64,000 nt of DNA from positions 1 through 64,000 of the forward strand of contig JAOUJZ010000007.1 in assembly GCA_029882915.1 (NCBI GenBank). The letters are read 5' to 3'. The position numbers and the translations under genes are program-made. Shown in pieces: positions 1 through 8,579 of this stretch. Source of the stretch: Gammaproteobacteria bacterium (lineage in GTDB: Bacteria > Pseudomonadota > Gammaproteobacteria > Nitrosococcales > Methylophagaceae). The notes under the pieces were generated by a model, which worked only from the letters and a program-made list of their open reading frames with translations, was not told the origin of the DNA and made no database searches. Position 1 is the first letter of the stretch. Every line of letters starts with the position of its first letter.

Positions 1-84
1 CTCAGCAGGCGCTAACTTCAATAATTCTTCCAGTGTTCTGACACCAGCCATCCCATTACCAATGAGCACTAGTTTTTCTTTCAT
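1..84 (-). CDS. nirB: Nitrite reductase large subunit NirB, N-terminal fragment
   Basis: Only the first 28 codons lie in the window; the gene runs off the left edge. The peptide begins MKEKLVLIGNGMAGVRTLEE, a Rossmann FAD-binding start (GNGMAG) typical of the large subunit of assimilatory NAD(P)H nitrite reductase, which reduces nitrite to ammonium in the cytoplasm. Other FAD/NAD(P) oxidoreductases share this start, so the name rests partly on the wording of the motif and partly on context. A GGAG-like ribosome site (GGAGAAAAAC) sits directly before the ATG. A sigma-54-like promoter and an NtrC-like site lie upstream, and glnK-amt is next door, which fits nitrogen-limitation control. Confidence 0.7.
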   Translation of the reverse strand, partial: MKEKLVLIGNGMAGVRTLEELLKLAPAE

Positions 85-115
85 GTTTTTCTCCAGACTG
101 TAGTTATTACCGTTT

Positions 116-131
116 GGCAATGAACGTGCCA
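116..131 (-). promoter_or_regulatory. Sigma-54 (RpoN) promoter for nirB
   Basis: On the minus strand the sequence reads TGGCACGTTCATTGCC. This matches the -24/-12 consensus TGGCACG-N4-TTGC exactly, with correct spacing between the GG and GC elements. The predicted transcription start is near position 105, about 20 bases before the nirB ATG. Sigma-54 promoters need an enhancer-binding activator, and an NtrC-like site lies about 80-95 bases upstream. Confidence 0.8.
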
Positions 132-184
132 CAATCTAAGGTGCTGATAATAAAGGTAATACACTTGTGACGGGTGTGCTGGAC

Positions 185-201
185 TGCACTTTTATGGTGC
201 G
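185..201. promoter_or_regulatory. NtrC-like enhancer site upstream of nirB
   Basis: TGCACTTTTATGGTGCG keeps both halves of the enteric NtrC site (TGCACC-N5-GGTGCA type). A weaker copy starts at 217 with TGCACC but has a poor right half. The position upstream of the sigma-54 promoter is normal for an enhancer. Binding by NtrC is inferred from the motif. Confidence 0.6.
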
Positions 202-270
202 AAAAAGGTGTATGTTTGCACCACCAAGTGACGGTAGTGATGAGTCTAAATATTTAAAGTGTTAGAAATA

Positions 271-306
271 AAAAGGGCGATCTCGAATTTTCAAGATCGC
301 CCTTTT
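271..306 (-). terminator. Rho-independent terminator after amt
   Basis: A perfect 13-bp stem (AAAAGGGCGATCT, 271-283, paired with 294-306) closes a 10-base loop. On the minus strand it runs into a T-rich tail (TTTTTATTTC). It lies about 22 bases after the amt stop codon. Confidence 0.88.
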
Positions 307-328
307 GAGGGGGTGCTAAGTAAGGAGC

Positions 329-1600
329 TTATTTAGTGTTGCTAGTGAACTCTGGGTATGCTTCCATACCACATTCAATTAAATCAACACCCTCATATTC
401 TTCTTCATCAGTGACGCGAATACCCATCACTAATTTAAGTACATACCAGACAATGAAGCTGACAACAAATACCCATGTGAAGATGGTAGCTGCACCAATC
501 AATTGTGCTAAGAAGGTAGCATCACTGTTTGTTAAAGGCACTGCTAACAGGCCCCACAAACCAACAACACCATGTACTGAAATCGCACCCACTGGATCAT
601 CAATTTTAAACTTATCCATCGCGACGATTGAGAATACAACCAATGTACCACCAACAGCACCGATAACAGTTGCCATTAAAGGTGTTGGAGTATCTGGCCC
701 TGCTGTAATAGCGACCAGACCCGCTAAGGCGCCATTCAGGATCATGGTTAAATCAGCTTTACCAAACATTAATTTAGCAGCAAACAAAGCTGCGATAACA
801 CCACCAGCGGCAGCAGCATTAGTATTCAGGAATACCATCGCAACTGCGTTGGCACTAGCCATATCACCCAGTTTCAAAACAGAACCACCATTGAAACCGA
901 ACCAGCCCATCCACAAGATGAATGTACCTAATGTTGCTAAAGGCAGGTTTGCACCAGGAATAGGATGAACGGTACCGTTAGCACCATATTTACCTTTACG
1001 CGCACCGAGTAAGATAACGCCTGCAAGCGCTGCTGAAGCACCTGCCATATGGACGATACCTGAACCGGCAAAATCAAGGAACCCGAGGTCACCAAGAGAA
1101 TACATGCCAAATACGCTACCACCACCCCAGGTCCAGAAACCTTCCATAGGGTAGATGAACGCTGTCATGACAACAGCAAATGCAGCAAATGCCCACAGCT
1201 TCATGCGTTCTGCAACAGCACCTGAGACGATAGACATGGCAGTTGCAACAAACACAACCTGGAAGAAAAAGTCAGATGCGGCGGAGTAAACAGAGGCTCC
1301 TTCGAAGCCATTTTCAGCTGAAGCTGCCAATGCATCAGGAACCAAGTTATCACCGCCTGCGATACCATCTAGGAAGATGCCACCGCCATACATGATGTCA
1401 TAACCAACAACGAGATAGGCTGTACAGGCAATAGCGAACAGTAAAACGTTCTTGGTTAAGATTTCAGTGGTGTTTTTAGCTCGAACTAGGCCCGCTTCTA
1501 ACATTGAGAAGCCAGCCGCCATCCACATAACCAGGGCACCCATTACCAAAAAGTAAAAGGTATCCATGGCATATTGGAGTTGGAAGATTTGATTTTCCAT
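329..1600 (-). CDS. amtB: Ammonium transporter Amt
   Basis: Inner-membrane channel that takes up ammonium. The 423-residue protein has the family's eleven-helix hydrophobic pattern and the twin-histidine pore: H184 in GSGIVHMAGA and H343 in ISVHGVVG. The N-terminus (AAGFSMLEAGLVR) and the PDTPTPLMA region are also typical. It follows glnK by 20 bases on the same strand, the classic glnK-amt pair in which GlnK plugs the Amt trimer when nitrogen is plentiful. A strong terminator follows. There is no obvious cleaved signal peptide; the first hydrophobic segment starts around residue 13. Expression probably depends on the sigma-54/NtrC-like region upstream of the neighbouring porin gene, since no separate promoter is clear before glnK. 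Confidence 0.95.
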   Translation of the reverse strand: MENQIFQLQYAMDTFYFLVMGALVMWMAAGFSMLEAGLVRAKNTTEILTKNVLLFAIACTAYLVVGYDIMYGGGIFLDGIAGGDNLVPDALAASAENGFEGASVYSAASDFFFQVVFVATAMSIVSGAVAERMKLWAFAAFAVVMTAFIYPMEGFWTWGGGSVFGMYSLGDLGFLDFAGSGIVHMAGASAALAGVILLGARKGKYGANGTVHPIPGANLPLATLGTFILWMGWFGFNGGSVLKLGDMASANAVAMVFLNTNAAAAGGVIAALFAAKLMFGKADLTMILNGALAGLVAITAGPDTPTPLMATVIGAVGGTLVVFSIVAMDKFKIDDPVGAISVHGVVGLWGLLAVPLTNSDATFLAQLIGAATIFTWVFVVSFIVWYVLKLVMGIRVTDEEEYEGVDLIECGMEAYPEFTSNTK

Positions 1601-1620
1601 TTTTGTTACTCCTCAAACGG

Positions 1621-1962
<342 letters not shown>

Positions 1963-1974
1963 TTATTCCTCTTT

Positions 1975-2012
1975 TAAAAAAGACCGCCCCGAGAGAAGAG
2001 GTTAGGGCGGCC
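1975..2012 (-). terminator. Terminator/attenuator between porin gene and glnK
   Basis: GGCCGCCC (minus strand, 2012-2005) pairs with GGGCGGTC (1989-1982) with one G-T pair, and is followed by TTTTTTAAAAG. It sits only about 20 bases before the glnK start. It could end the porin transcript completely or let some polymerases read into glnK-amt. Confidence 0.75.
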
Positions 2013-2020
2013 AAGGAGCA

Positions 2021-2740
2021 TTACATTGATTTAGATATGGTAAATACAAAACGACTATCAGCAGCAGTATTGCCATACATTTCTTCACCATCACTGTCTA
2101 TGTCGTAATATGTTAGATCAAAGCCAAAACCTGCCATTTCTTTGGACAGGCCAATACGATAATCAACAGTGCTATTTGGTGCGTCTGCTCCGAAGGTCTG
2201 TTCAGCATAGGCTTCATCGTAGTCGTAGTAGCCTACTCCGGCGCTCAGTGCTAGCCCCATGGGCAGTTCGTAGTCGAAACCAGCAGAGTAGTAGGTAGCC
2301 TGTTCACTGGTAGAATAAACGTCATAACCATGGGTAATGCCGATATTAAAATAGCTGTAACTCAGAAAGGCATAAACTTCATCATAGTCATATTCCTCAC
2401 CGGGATACATATATCTCAGAAAGCCAACATCCCAACCAATGCCACTTTCGGTTTCTCCTGCATGACCAAAATAGAAATCAATTTCCAGAGGAGCATCATC
2501 AGCGTAGTCTATATTCGAAGCCCATGTGCCAGCATACAAACCACTGCTATGTGCGTAGTCAAAACCACCTTGCATTGAAAACTCATTATCAGTTTGAGAA
2601 TAACCACGCCACATATAATCAGTCGTTAGTGCGACATTGGCACTAGTTGAGTGATTGCCACTTTCCCATGCCATTGCAAATGATGATGCGGATAACAGAG
2701 ATCCAGCCAAGCATAGGGATGTTAGTTTTTTCATTTTCAT
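2021..2740 (-). CDS. TorF-family putative outer-membrane porin
   Basis: The 239-residue protein has a Sec signal peptide (KK, hydrophobic stretch, cleavage near AMA-WE around residue 24). The mature part is rich in tyrosine, glycine and aspartate, with alternating strand patterns such as TTDYMWRGYSQTD and FDLTYYDIDSDG, and ends in a short strand (FVFTISKSM). The start (NVALTTDYMWRGYSQT) is the hallmark of the TIGR02001/Gcw_chp family, annotated as TorF-family putative porin. Its substrate is unknown. It lies upstream of glnK-amt and downstream of a sigma-54-like promoter, so I infer a role in passage of a nitrogen compound across the outer membrane. The family call is firm; the substrate is a guess. 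Confidence 0.82.
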   Translation of the reverse strand: MKMKKLTSLCLAGSLLSASSFAMAWESGNHSTSANVALTTDYMWRGYSQTDNEFSMQGGFDYAHSSGLYAGTWASNIDYADDAPLEIDFYFGHAGETESGIGWDVGFLRYMYPGEEYDYDEVYAFLSYSYFNIGITHGYDVYSTSEQATYYSAGFDYELPMGLALSAGVGYYDYDEAYAEQTFGADAPNSTVDYRIGLSKEMAGFGFDLTYYDIDSDGEEMYGNTAADSRFVFTISKSM

Positions 2741-2823
2741 TATTTATTTCCTCGTAATAAAACCATTTGCTGTATGAATTGTGTAAATTTGGCTTCACAT
2801 TGCATTCAGACTGAACGGGTTAT

Positions 2824-2839
2824 CGCAGGATGCGTGCCA
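2824..2839 (-). promoter_or_regulatory. Sigma-54 promoter for porin-glnK-amt
   Basis: The minus strand reads TGGCACG-CATC-CTGCG. The -24 element is perfect, the spacing is four bases, and the -12 element keeps the GC but has C in place of the first T. The predicted start is near 2812, giving a leader of about 70 bases before the porin ATG. Confidence 0.68.
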
Positions 2840-2901
2840 AGAATAAAAATACATATAAAACAGTTGGTTAAGGAAAGTTTGATTTTTACAGAGCCGCTTT
2901 T

Positions 2902-2918
2902 TGGATCATGATGGTGCA
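2902..2918. promoter_or_regulatory. NtrC-like enhancer site upstream of porin-glnK-amt
   Basis: TGGATCATGATGGTGCA matches 13 of 17 positions of TGCACCAAAATGGTGCA, with a perfect right half. A weaker copy, TGAATGACCATGGTGAA, lies exactly 50 bases further upstream (2952-2968), about five helical turns away. The first site is 90-106 bases before the predicted start, close to the spacing seen at nirB. Confidence 0.5.
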
Positions 2919-2989
2919 GAAAAAAAGCAATTTGCCCCTAAGATGTGCAAGTGAATGACCATGGTGAATTATTTATTTTTAGATGGGCT

Positions 2990-2998
2990 TGGTATGAT
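2990..2998 (+). promoter_or_regulatory. Extended -10 promoter for lgt
   Basis: TGGTATGAT fits an extended -10 element (TGn-TATAAT type) 27 bases before the lgt ATG. I see no good -35 hexamer at 17 bases. Confidence 0.4.
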
Positions 2999-3024
2999 GA
3001 GTCGTCTTTTTAATTCATTCGGTA

Positions 3025-3807
3025 ATGAATATGGTTTATCCAGCAATTGATCCAGTGGCACTCTCTTTAGGGCCAGTACAAATCCATTGGTATGGATTGA
3101 TGTATTTATTGGGTTTCGTTGGTGCCTGGTGGTTGGGTCGTGTACGGGCTGAGCGTTATGGCTGGACAGTGACGGAAGTCGAAGATTTATTGTTTTATGG
3201 TGCGATAGGCGTGATTGTGGGTGGGCGTCTTGGCTATGCCTTGTTTTATGATTTACCTAACAATCTTGACAATCCTTTAAATGTATTAAAAGTCTGGCAA
3301 GGTGGCATGTCATTTCACGGTGGTTTATTAGGCGTGTTAATGGCCTTTTGGTTGTTTGCCAGAAAAACGGGTAAATCCTATTTCACCATCAGTGATTTTA
3401 TTGCGCCGATGGTACCGATAGGCTTATTAACTGGCAGGATAGGTAACTTTATTAATGGGGAGTTATGGGGCAAGGTGAGTGATGTGCCTTGGGCGATGGT
3501 GTTTCCAACTGGTGGACCGTTGCCACGTCATCCATCTCAATTGTACGAGGCAGGGCTGGAAGGCTTGGTCTTGTTTATTATCTTGTGGCTGTATTCTGCC
3601 AAGGCAAGACCGTTGGGTGCGGTTTCTGGTCTATTTTTATTAGGCTATGGCGTATTCAGGTTCATGATTGAATTTGTGCGTATCCCTGATCATCAATATG
3701 GATATCTGGCTTTGGACTGGTTAACCATGGGACAAATTTTGTCGTTACCGATGGTGTTATTAGGTGCTTTTTTTATTGTACGTGCCCATCGCAGAGAACA
3801 GTATTAG
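3025..3807 (+). CDS. lgt: Prolipoprotein diacylglyceryl transferase
   Basis: Inner-membrane enzyme that moves a diacylglyceryl group from phosphatidylglycerol to the lipobox cysteine of prolipoproteins, the first step of lipoprotein maturation. The 260-residue length is usual. The protein shows seven hydrophobic segments and the family motifs: [12 protein letters not shown] near the start, GGMSFHGG with the essential histidine, and the signature [14 protein letters not shown] second ATG two codons in (MVYPAIDP) is possible; neither start has a strong ribosome site. The 3' end overlaps the convergent gene at 3804-4643 by four bases, so no separate terminator fits between them. Confidence 0.96.
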   Translation: MNMVYPAIDPVALSLGPVQIHWYGLMYLLGFVGAWWLGRVRAERYGWTVTEVEDLLFYGAIGVIVGGRLGYALFYDLPNNLDNPLNVLKVWQGGMSFHGGLLGVLMAFWLFARKTGKSYFTISDFIAPMVPIGLLTGRIGNFINGELWGKVSDVPWAMVFPTGGPLPRHPSQLYEAGLEGLVLFIILWLYSAKARPLGAVSGLFLLGYGVFRFMIEFVRIPDHQYGYLALDWLTMGQILSLPMVLLGAFFIVRAHRREQY

Positions 3808-4643
3808 CCTGATAGGGATTGCATTAAATATTCAACAGTCAATGCATCCATTAATGGGCTACCCACGGATACTAAAGTATCAGCATTTTTACTGCGGAAT
3901 AAATCAAACACATCGCCTTTGATATCAGGATTAGTAAGTAGTGGTAAGTCACCTACGTTTTTTGCGTCTAGGCAATCTACATAGATATGGTTACGAGACT
4001 GTAAAAATGCGGGTGTGAGCTCATGGTTAAAGTCGGTATCTGCACCGACACTGACAATGAAATCAGCACTGCAATTGTCAGGGGTTAAAAAAGCCTCACG
4101 ACTGTCTGTGGCTGCAATAACAATTTTGGAGTTAAATATCACCTCTTCTTTATGCGTCGACTTATCATAGGTTTTAACCTGAGAAGATGGGTTTAGTTGA
4201 TTAAGCAAGTTTAAGATGTATTTTCCTACTTGGCCGGTACCTATTAAATAAATATCATCAAGGTCGAAACCAGCAAACTGGCAGCTAATAATGGCCATAG
4301 CCGCAGTTCTGATACTCGACATGGCCGGGGCATCAAAAATGGCGATGGGGTGATTTTCCTGATAATCAAGCAATATTGTTACCCCGACAGAAACGGATTG
4401 GTGTTTTTGTCGTATTGGATTAGTTGATATGATTTTCACTACTTTGACACGATCAGTAAAACAGGTCATTGGGCGAATATCACCAGAATCGGGATGAATG
4501 GGATCTTCATAGATTATTTTTGGTTTAATCCAGACTGGTTGGCCATCAGCAATTTCCTGGATCCGTTGTTTGAGATAATTAATATATTGAACGCCGTTCA
4601 AGAGCAGACCGTCAGCGACTTGGTCGTCTGAAATATGTTTCAT
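3804..4643 (-). CDS. Ornithine cyclodeaminase / mu-crystallin family protein
   Basis: A 279-residue Rossmann protein of the OCD/mu-crystallin family, whose members act on amino or imino acids with NAD(P). What can be seen: KVVK near residue 70, [14 protein letters not shown] (residues 104-117, the family's substrate-contacting RTAA), the nucleotide loop GTGQVG (135-140), and [12 protein letters not shown], which corresponds to the family's ADxPGKxEL stretch but is altered. It is shorter than most members (about 310-330). The actual reaction cannot be named: ornithine cyclodeaminase, imine reductases and siderophore-precursor enzymes (SbnB type) share the fold. Genomic context (lgt, dgkA) gives no clue. 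It converges on lgt with a four-base overlap. Confidence 0.75.
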   Translation of the reverse strand: MKHISDDQVADGLLLNGVQYINYLKQRIQEIADGQPVWIKPKIIYEDPIHPDSGDIRPMTCFTDRVKVVKIISTNPIRQKHQSVSVGVTILLDYQENHPIAIFDAPAMSSIRTAAMAIISCQFAGFDLDDIYLIGTGQVGKYILNLLNQLNPSSQVKTYDKSTHKEEVIFNSKIVIAATDSREAFLTPDNCSADFIVSVGADTDFNHELTPAFLQSRNHIYVDCLDAKNVGDLPLLTNPDIKGDVFDLFRSKNADTLVSVGSPLMDALTVEYLMQSLSG

Positions 4644-4711
4644 TAGAAGCGATTTTCCTATTATTGTTTTATTGAAGTGCTATTTGCCGCATCGCACAAA
4701 TACTATTAGGT

Positions 4712-5071
4712 TTAATTTTTGAGCAAAATCACTGCCCAGATGGCAATGGCAATCAGCATGCTGAGTAATACCGCAAATGAACCATAGTCTTTGGCACGGC
4801 CAGACAGGATATGGTGCTCAGTACTGACCCGATCAATGACAGACTCTATGGCAGAGTTCAGTATCTCAACAATCAGTATTAATACCAAACAGATGATCAT
4901 TGCGAGTCGTTCGTAAGCAGTGACATCAAGATAAAAGCTCAAGCCACCGAGTAAAATCAGAGCTATAAATTCTTGCAGAAAGGCGGTTTCATGAGTGAGT
5001 GCAGATCGAAAGCCTTGCCATGAATAAAGGCAGGCATAAAAAGGTCGCATAATTCCAGTATTTTTTTTCAT
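4712..5071 (-). CDS. dgkA: Diacylglycerol kinase (DgkA)
   Basis: Small trimeric inner-membrane kinase that returns diacylglycerol to phosphatidic acid using ATP. The 119-residue protein has three hydrophobic helices and the family signature EILNSAIESVIDR with the catalytic glutamates. The N-terminal amphipathic part (ACLYSWQGFRSALTHETAFLQE) is also standard. A plausible -10 element, TATAGT on the minus strand (5104-5109), lies about 33 bases upstream of the start. It is transcribed away from mnmG. Confidence 0.95.
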   Translation of the reverse strand: MKKNTGIMRPFYACLYSWQGFRSALTHETAFLQEFIALILLGGLSFYLDVTAYERLAMIICLVLILIVEILNSAIESVIDRVSTEHHILSGRAKDYGSFAVLLSMLIAIAIWAVILLKN

Positions 5072-5208
5072 GGATAATTTTGGGGTGAGGATGATTGGAT
5101 AAGACTATAGCATGGATTTTGATAATGAAAAATCGAGCTGAGTCAGTCAGTTATACCCCGACTAAAAATGAAGATAATGATCATTTTGGCTCAAAAAAAT
5201 TGTGTGCA

Positions 5209-5217
5209 TGCTAAAAT
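5209..5217 (+). promoter_or_regulatory. Extended -10 promoter for mnmG
   Basis: TGCTAAAAT fits an extended -10 element, 39 bases before the chosen mnmG ATG. No clear -35 hexamer. No cluster of DnaA boxes (TTATCCACA) is visible in the surrounding 5072-5256 gap, although oriC flanks mnmG in some gammaproteobacteria. Confidence 0.4.
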
Positions 5218-5256
5218 TACTGATTATTTTTAGCTTATGAGTATTTGAGCCATTTT

Positions 5257-7149
5257 ATGAGTTACCAGGATCATTACGATGTCATTGTTGTCGGTGGCGG
5301 CCATGCCGGTACGGAAGCTGCTTTGGCTTCTGCGCGCCAAGGCGTGAAAACCTTGCTGCTGACACAGAACATCGAAACACTGGGTCAGATGAGTTGTAAC
5401 CCTGCCATTGGTGGCATTGGTAAAGGCCATTTGGTCAAAGAGATCGACGCTTTGGGCGGTATCATGGCGCAGGCTGCGGATCGTGGCGGAATCCAGTTTC
5501 GTATTTTGAATGCCAGCAAAGGGCCGGCCGTAAGAGCAACTCGTGCTCAGGCAGATCGAGTGCGTTATAAAGCTGCAGTTCGTGGTTATCTGGAAACACA
5601 GCCAAATCTCTATTTATTTCAGCAAACCGTTGATGACCTAGTCGTTGAAAACGATAGAGTAGTTGGTGTGGTAACTCAGGCAGGTTTACGTTTTTCGGCT
5701 AAATCAGTGGTGTTGACGGTTGGTACTTTTCTTGGCGGTTTAATTCATATTGGTTTGCAGAATCACCAAGGCGGTCGTGCGGGCGATCCAGCGTCGATAG
5801 CACTGGCAAATCGACTGCGTTCTCTGCCTTTTAGAGTCGATCGCCTAAAAACCGGAACGCCACCACGGATTGCCACCAACAGTATTGATTTCTCTGATTT
5901 AACAGAGCAGCCGGGCGATACCCCAACACCGGTATTTTCATTTTTAGGTAAAGCCTCGGAGCATCCCGATCAGGTTTCCTGTTACATCACTCATACTAAT
6001 GAGCAGACGCATGATGTGATTCGAGCCAATCTAGATCGCTCACCGATGTATAGTGGTGAAATTGAAGGTATTGGGCCACGTTACTGTCCTTCGATTGAAG
6101 ACAAGGTGGTTCGTTTTGCCGATCGAATTTCCCATCAAATCTTCCTTGAACCGGAAGGTTTGAATTGTGGTGAAGTTTATCCAAATGGCATCTCGACCAG
6201 CTTACCGTTTGATGTGCAATATGAAATTGTGCGCTCAATGAAAGGTTTGGAAAATGCGCATATCACCCGTCCGGGTTATGCGATTGAATATGACTTTTTT
6301 GATCCACGTGATTTGCACCCGTGGTTAGAAACCAAACATATGGCGGGTTTGTTCTTTGCTGGCCAGATCAACGGCACTACCGGTTATGAAGAAGCAGGTG
6401 CTCAGGGTTTAATCGCGGGTTTGAATGCCGGTTTGCAGGCACGTGATCTGGACCCATGGTATCCACGTCGTGATGAAGCTTATATCGGCGTCATGATCGA
6501 CGATCTGATTACATCTGGAACCCGCGAACCTTATCGTATGTTTACCAGTCGGGCGGAATACCGTTTGTTATTACGTGAAGACAATGCCGATATGCGACTG
6601 ACACCAATTGGTCGTGAGTTGGGCATCGTTGATGATGAGCGTTGGGCAGTATTCAGCACCAAACAGGAAGCGGTTGCCAAAGAAACCAGTCGTTTGGAGG
6701 CATTAAAATTCAGTCCTGAAAAAACAGATCCAGTTTTGGCTGAAAAGGTGCTGGGTGAGCCTCTAAACAAAGTGGCTTCAGCACTGGATTTATTGCGTCG
6801 GCCTAATGTTGACTATGCTGGATTGTTAACGTTATTGGGTGAAGAAACTCAGGTGGCTGAAGACGTTTCTGAGCAAGTGGTGATTCGGACAAAATATGCG
6901 GGTTATATCAATCGCCAGCAAAATGAAATTGATCGACAGCAACGGCATGAAACGACTGTGTTGCCGGATGATATCAATTATAAAAATGTTCGTGGCTTAT
7001 CTAATGAAGTTCGGGAGAAGCTTGAACAGGCTAGACCCAATAGTTTAGGTCAGGCAGCGCGTATCTCCGGGGTGACACCTGCTGCGATTTCATTATTATT
7101 AGTTCACTTAAAGCGTGGAAACCAGGGTAGTGAACAGGTAAATGGTTGA
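5257..7149 (+). CDS. mnmG: tRNA uridine-5-carboxymethylaminomethyl modification enzyme MnmG (GidA)
   Basis: FAD enzyme that works with MnmE (36658-37998) to build the cmnm5/mnm5 group on U34 of tRNAs reading split codon boxes. It has the dinucleotide-binding start [16 protein letters not shown], the family signatures [15 protein letters not shown] and [10 protein letters not shown], and the C-terminal helical domain that binds MnmE ([16 protein letters not shown]). I chose the ATG at 5257 (630 residues) because [15 protein letters not shown] aligns with the E. coli start; a TTG at 5245 would add four residues. The stop overlaps rsmG by eight bases, so the two are translationally coupled. It opens the mnmG-rsmG-parA-parB-atp block. 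Confidence 0.97.
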   Translation: MSYQDHYDVIVVGGGHAGTEAALASARQGVKTLLLTQNIETLGQMSCNPAIGGIGKGHLVKEIDALGGIMAQAADRGGIQFRILNASKGPAVRATRAQADRVRYKAAVRGYLETQPNLYLFQQTVDDLVVENDRVVGVVTQAGLRFSAKSVVLTVGTFLGGLIHIGLQNHQGGRAGDPASIALANRLRSLPFRVDRLKTGTPPRIATNSIDFSDLTEQPGDTPTPVFSFLGKASEHPDQVSCYITHTNEQTHDVIRANLDRSPMYSGEIEGIGPRYCPSIEDKVVRFADRISHQIFLEPEGLNCGEVYPNGISTSLPFDVQYEIVRSMKGLENAHITRPGYAIEYDFFDPRDLHPWLETKHMAGLFFAGQINGTTGYEEAGAQGLIAGLNAGLQARDLDPWYPRRDEAYIGVMIDDLITSGTREPYRMFTSRAEYRLLLREDNADMRLTPIGRELGIVDDERWAVFSTKQEAVAKETSRLEALKFSPEKTDPVLAEKVLGEPLNKVASALDLLRRPNVDYAGLLTLLGEETQVAEDVSEQVVIRTKYAGYINRQQNEIDRQQRHETTVLPDDINYKNVRGLSNEVREKLEQARPNSLGQAARISGVTPAAISLLLVHLKRGNQGSEQVNG

Positions 7150-7774
7150 TAATTTACAAGAACAAATACAACAAGGTTGCAACGAATTAGGCCTGAGTTT
7201 TACTGAAGATCAGCTAGCGAAGTTGAGAGATTATGTTGAGTTATTAATCAAGTGGAACAAGGTTTATAACCTGACATCGGTGCGTGATCCACAAGAAATG
7301 GTGAGTCGACATTTATTAGATAGTCTGGCTATTTTGCCTCATTTAACCGGCAACAGCTTGCTGGATGTTGGTTCTGGTGCTGGATTGCCGGGTATTCCAG
7401 TGGCCATAGCAAGACCGGATCTGGCCGTGACTTTATTGGATAGTAATTCCAAAAAAACCCGATTTTTACAACAGGCTAAGGCGGAATTAGCGTTATCGAA
7501 TGTAACAGTGGTTCATGCCCGCATCGAGCAAGCAGATTTGCCTAAGTTCGCCATGGTAACGGCACGTGCTTTCTCAACAATTGATGACATTATTGATTTA
7601 GCTGGCCGACATTGCGATGATGCAGGTTGCTTGTTGCTGATGAAAGGTGTTTTTCCACAAGAAGAATTGGAGGCCATCAGCGGCGAATTTAGCGTGCAAG
7701 ATGTCGTGTCATTGGAAGTGCCGGACTGTTCGGGTCAGCGACATCTAGTACGATTGATTAAGGATAAAGGCTGA
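7142..7774 (+). CDS. rsmG: 16S rRNA (guanine-N7)-methyltransferase RsmG (GidB)
   Basis: Methylates N7 of G527 in 16S rRNA with S-adenosylmethionine. The 210-residue protein has the SAM loop [14 protein letters not shown], the preceding [15 protein letters not shown], and [11 protein letters not shown], all typical of RsmG. It starts inside the end of mnmG and is followed four bases later by parA, as in many gammaproteobacterial origin regions. Confidence 0.96.
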   Translation: MVDNLQEQIQQGCNELGLSFTEDQLAKLRDYVELLIKWNKVYNLTSVRDPQEMVSRHLLDSLAILPHLTGNSLLDVGSGAGLPGIPVAIARPDLAVTLLDSNSKKTRFLQQAKAELALSNVTVVHARIEQADLPKFAMVTARAFSTIDDIIDLAGRHCDDAGCLLLMKGVFPQEELEAISGEFSVQDVVSLEVPDCSGQRHLVRLIKDKG

Positions 7775-7778
7775 GTAA

Positions 7779-8549
7779 ATGGGCAATATTTTCGCGGTTA
7801 CAAATCAAAAGGGCGGTGTAGGGAAAACAACGACGGCTGTTAATTTAGCGGCATCGCTGGCAGAGAGCGGCAAAAAAGTATTACTGATTGATCTTGATCC
7901 ACAGGGTAATGCTTCTACCGGTTGCGGTGTTGATAAATCGGCCATAACGACCAGTAGCTATGATGTCATTATGGCAGAAGCCAAAGCGATTGATGCCATA
8001 GTTAGGCCTGAAGAATTATCATTTGACGTGATGCCAACAAATACCGATCTGACAGCTGCTGAAGTACAGTTGCTGGATGTTAAATTACGGGAACACCGTT
8101 TGCGTATTGCATTGGAATCAACACGTGAAAAATATGATTTTATCTTGATTGATTGCCCACCATCATTGAGTATGTTGACGGTGAATGCACTGGTAGCATC
8201 AAAAGGGGTCATTATCCCCATTCAGTGTGAGTATTATGCTCTGGAAGGCTTGTCATCTTTATTGAAAACAATTGAACGGGTGAAGCAGCGAGCAAATCCG
8301 GCTTTAGAAGTTACAGGCTTGATACGAACTATGTTTGATGCCCGAAATAATTTGGCTAACCAAGTATCACGACAGCTTATTAATCATTTTGAGAAAAAGG
8401 TGTTTCACTCGATCATCCCTAGAAATGTGCGCCTAGCAGAATCACCAAGTCATGGCGTACCGGTGATAAGCTATGATCGAACATCTCGCGGTTCCGTCGC
8501 TTATATGGCGATGGCGAGTGAGTTTATGCGACGAGAGAAAAATAACTAA
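7779..8549 (+). CDS. parA: Chromosome-partitioning ATPase ParA (Soj)
   Basis: Deviant Walker ATPase that moves ParB-bound origin regions apart on the nucleoid. The N-terminus carries NQKGGVGKTTTAVNLAASL, with the signature lysine and the P-loop; the Walker B stretch is DFILIDCPPSL. The 256-residue length is usual for chromosomal Soj-type ParA without an N-terminal HTH. It is followed by parB after 30 bases. The start ATG follows AAAGGCTGAGTAA. Confidence 0.96.
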   Translation: MGNIFAVTNQKGGVGKTTTAVNLAASLAESGKKVLLIDLDPQGNASTGCGVDKSAITTSSYDVIMAEAKAIDAIVRPEELSFDVMPTNTDLTAAEVQLLDVKLREHRLRIALESTREKYDFILIDCPPSLSMLTVNALVASKGVIIPIQCEYYALEGLSSLLKTIERVKQRANPALEVTGLIRTMFDARNNLANQVSRQLINHFEKKVFHSIIPRNVRLAESPSHGVPVISYDRTSRGSVAYMAMASEFMRREKNN

Positions 8550-8579
8550 GTTACTGAAAATTAAGTAAGTGAGTAAAAG

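Noticed and set aside
336-968. 210-codon open frame opposite amt
   Set aside because: It lies antisense inside a clear ammonium transporter gene, has no homology that I recognise, and mirrors the codon bias of the real gene. The same applies to antisense frames inside atpA, parB, hemD and others.
5072-5256. oriC next to mnmG
   Set aside because: The gap is AT-rich and in a place where some relatives have oriC, but it contains no recognisable DnaA boxes.
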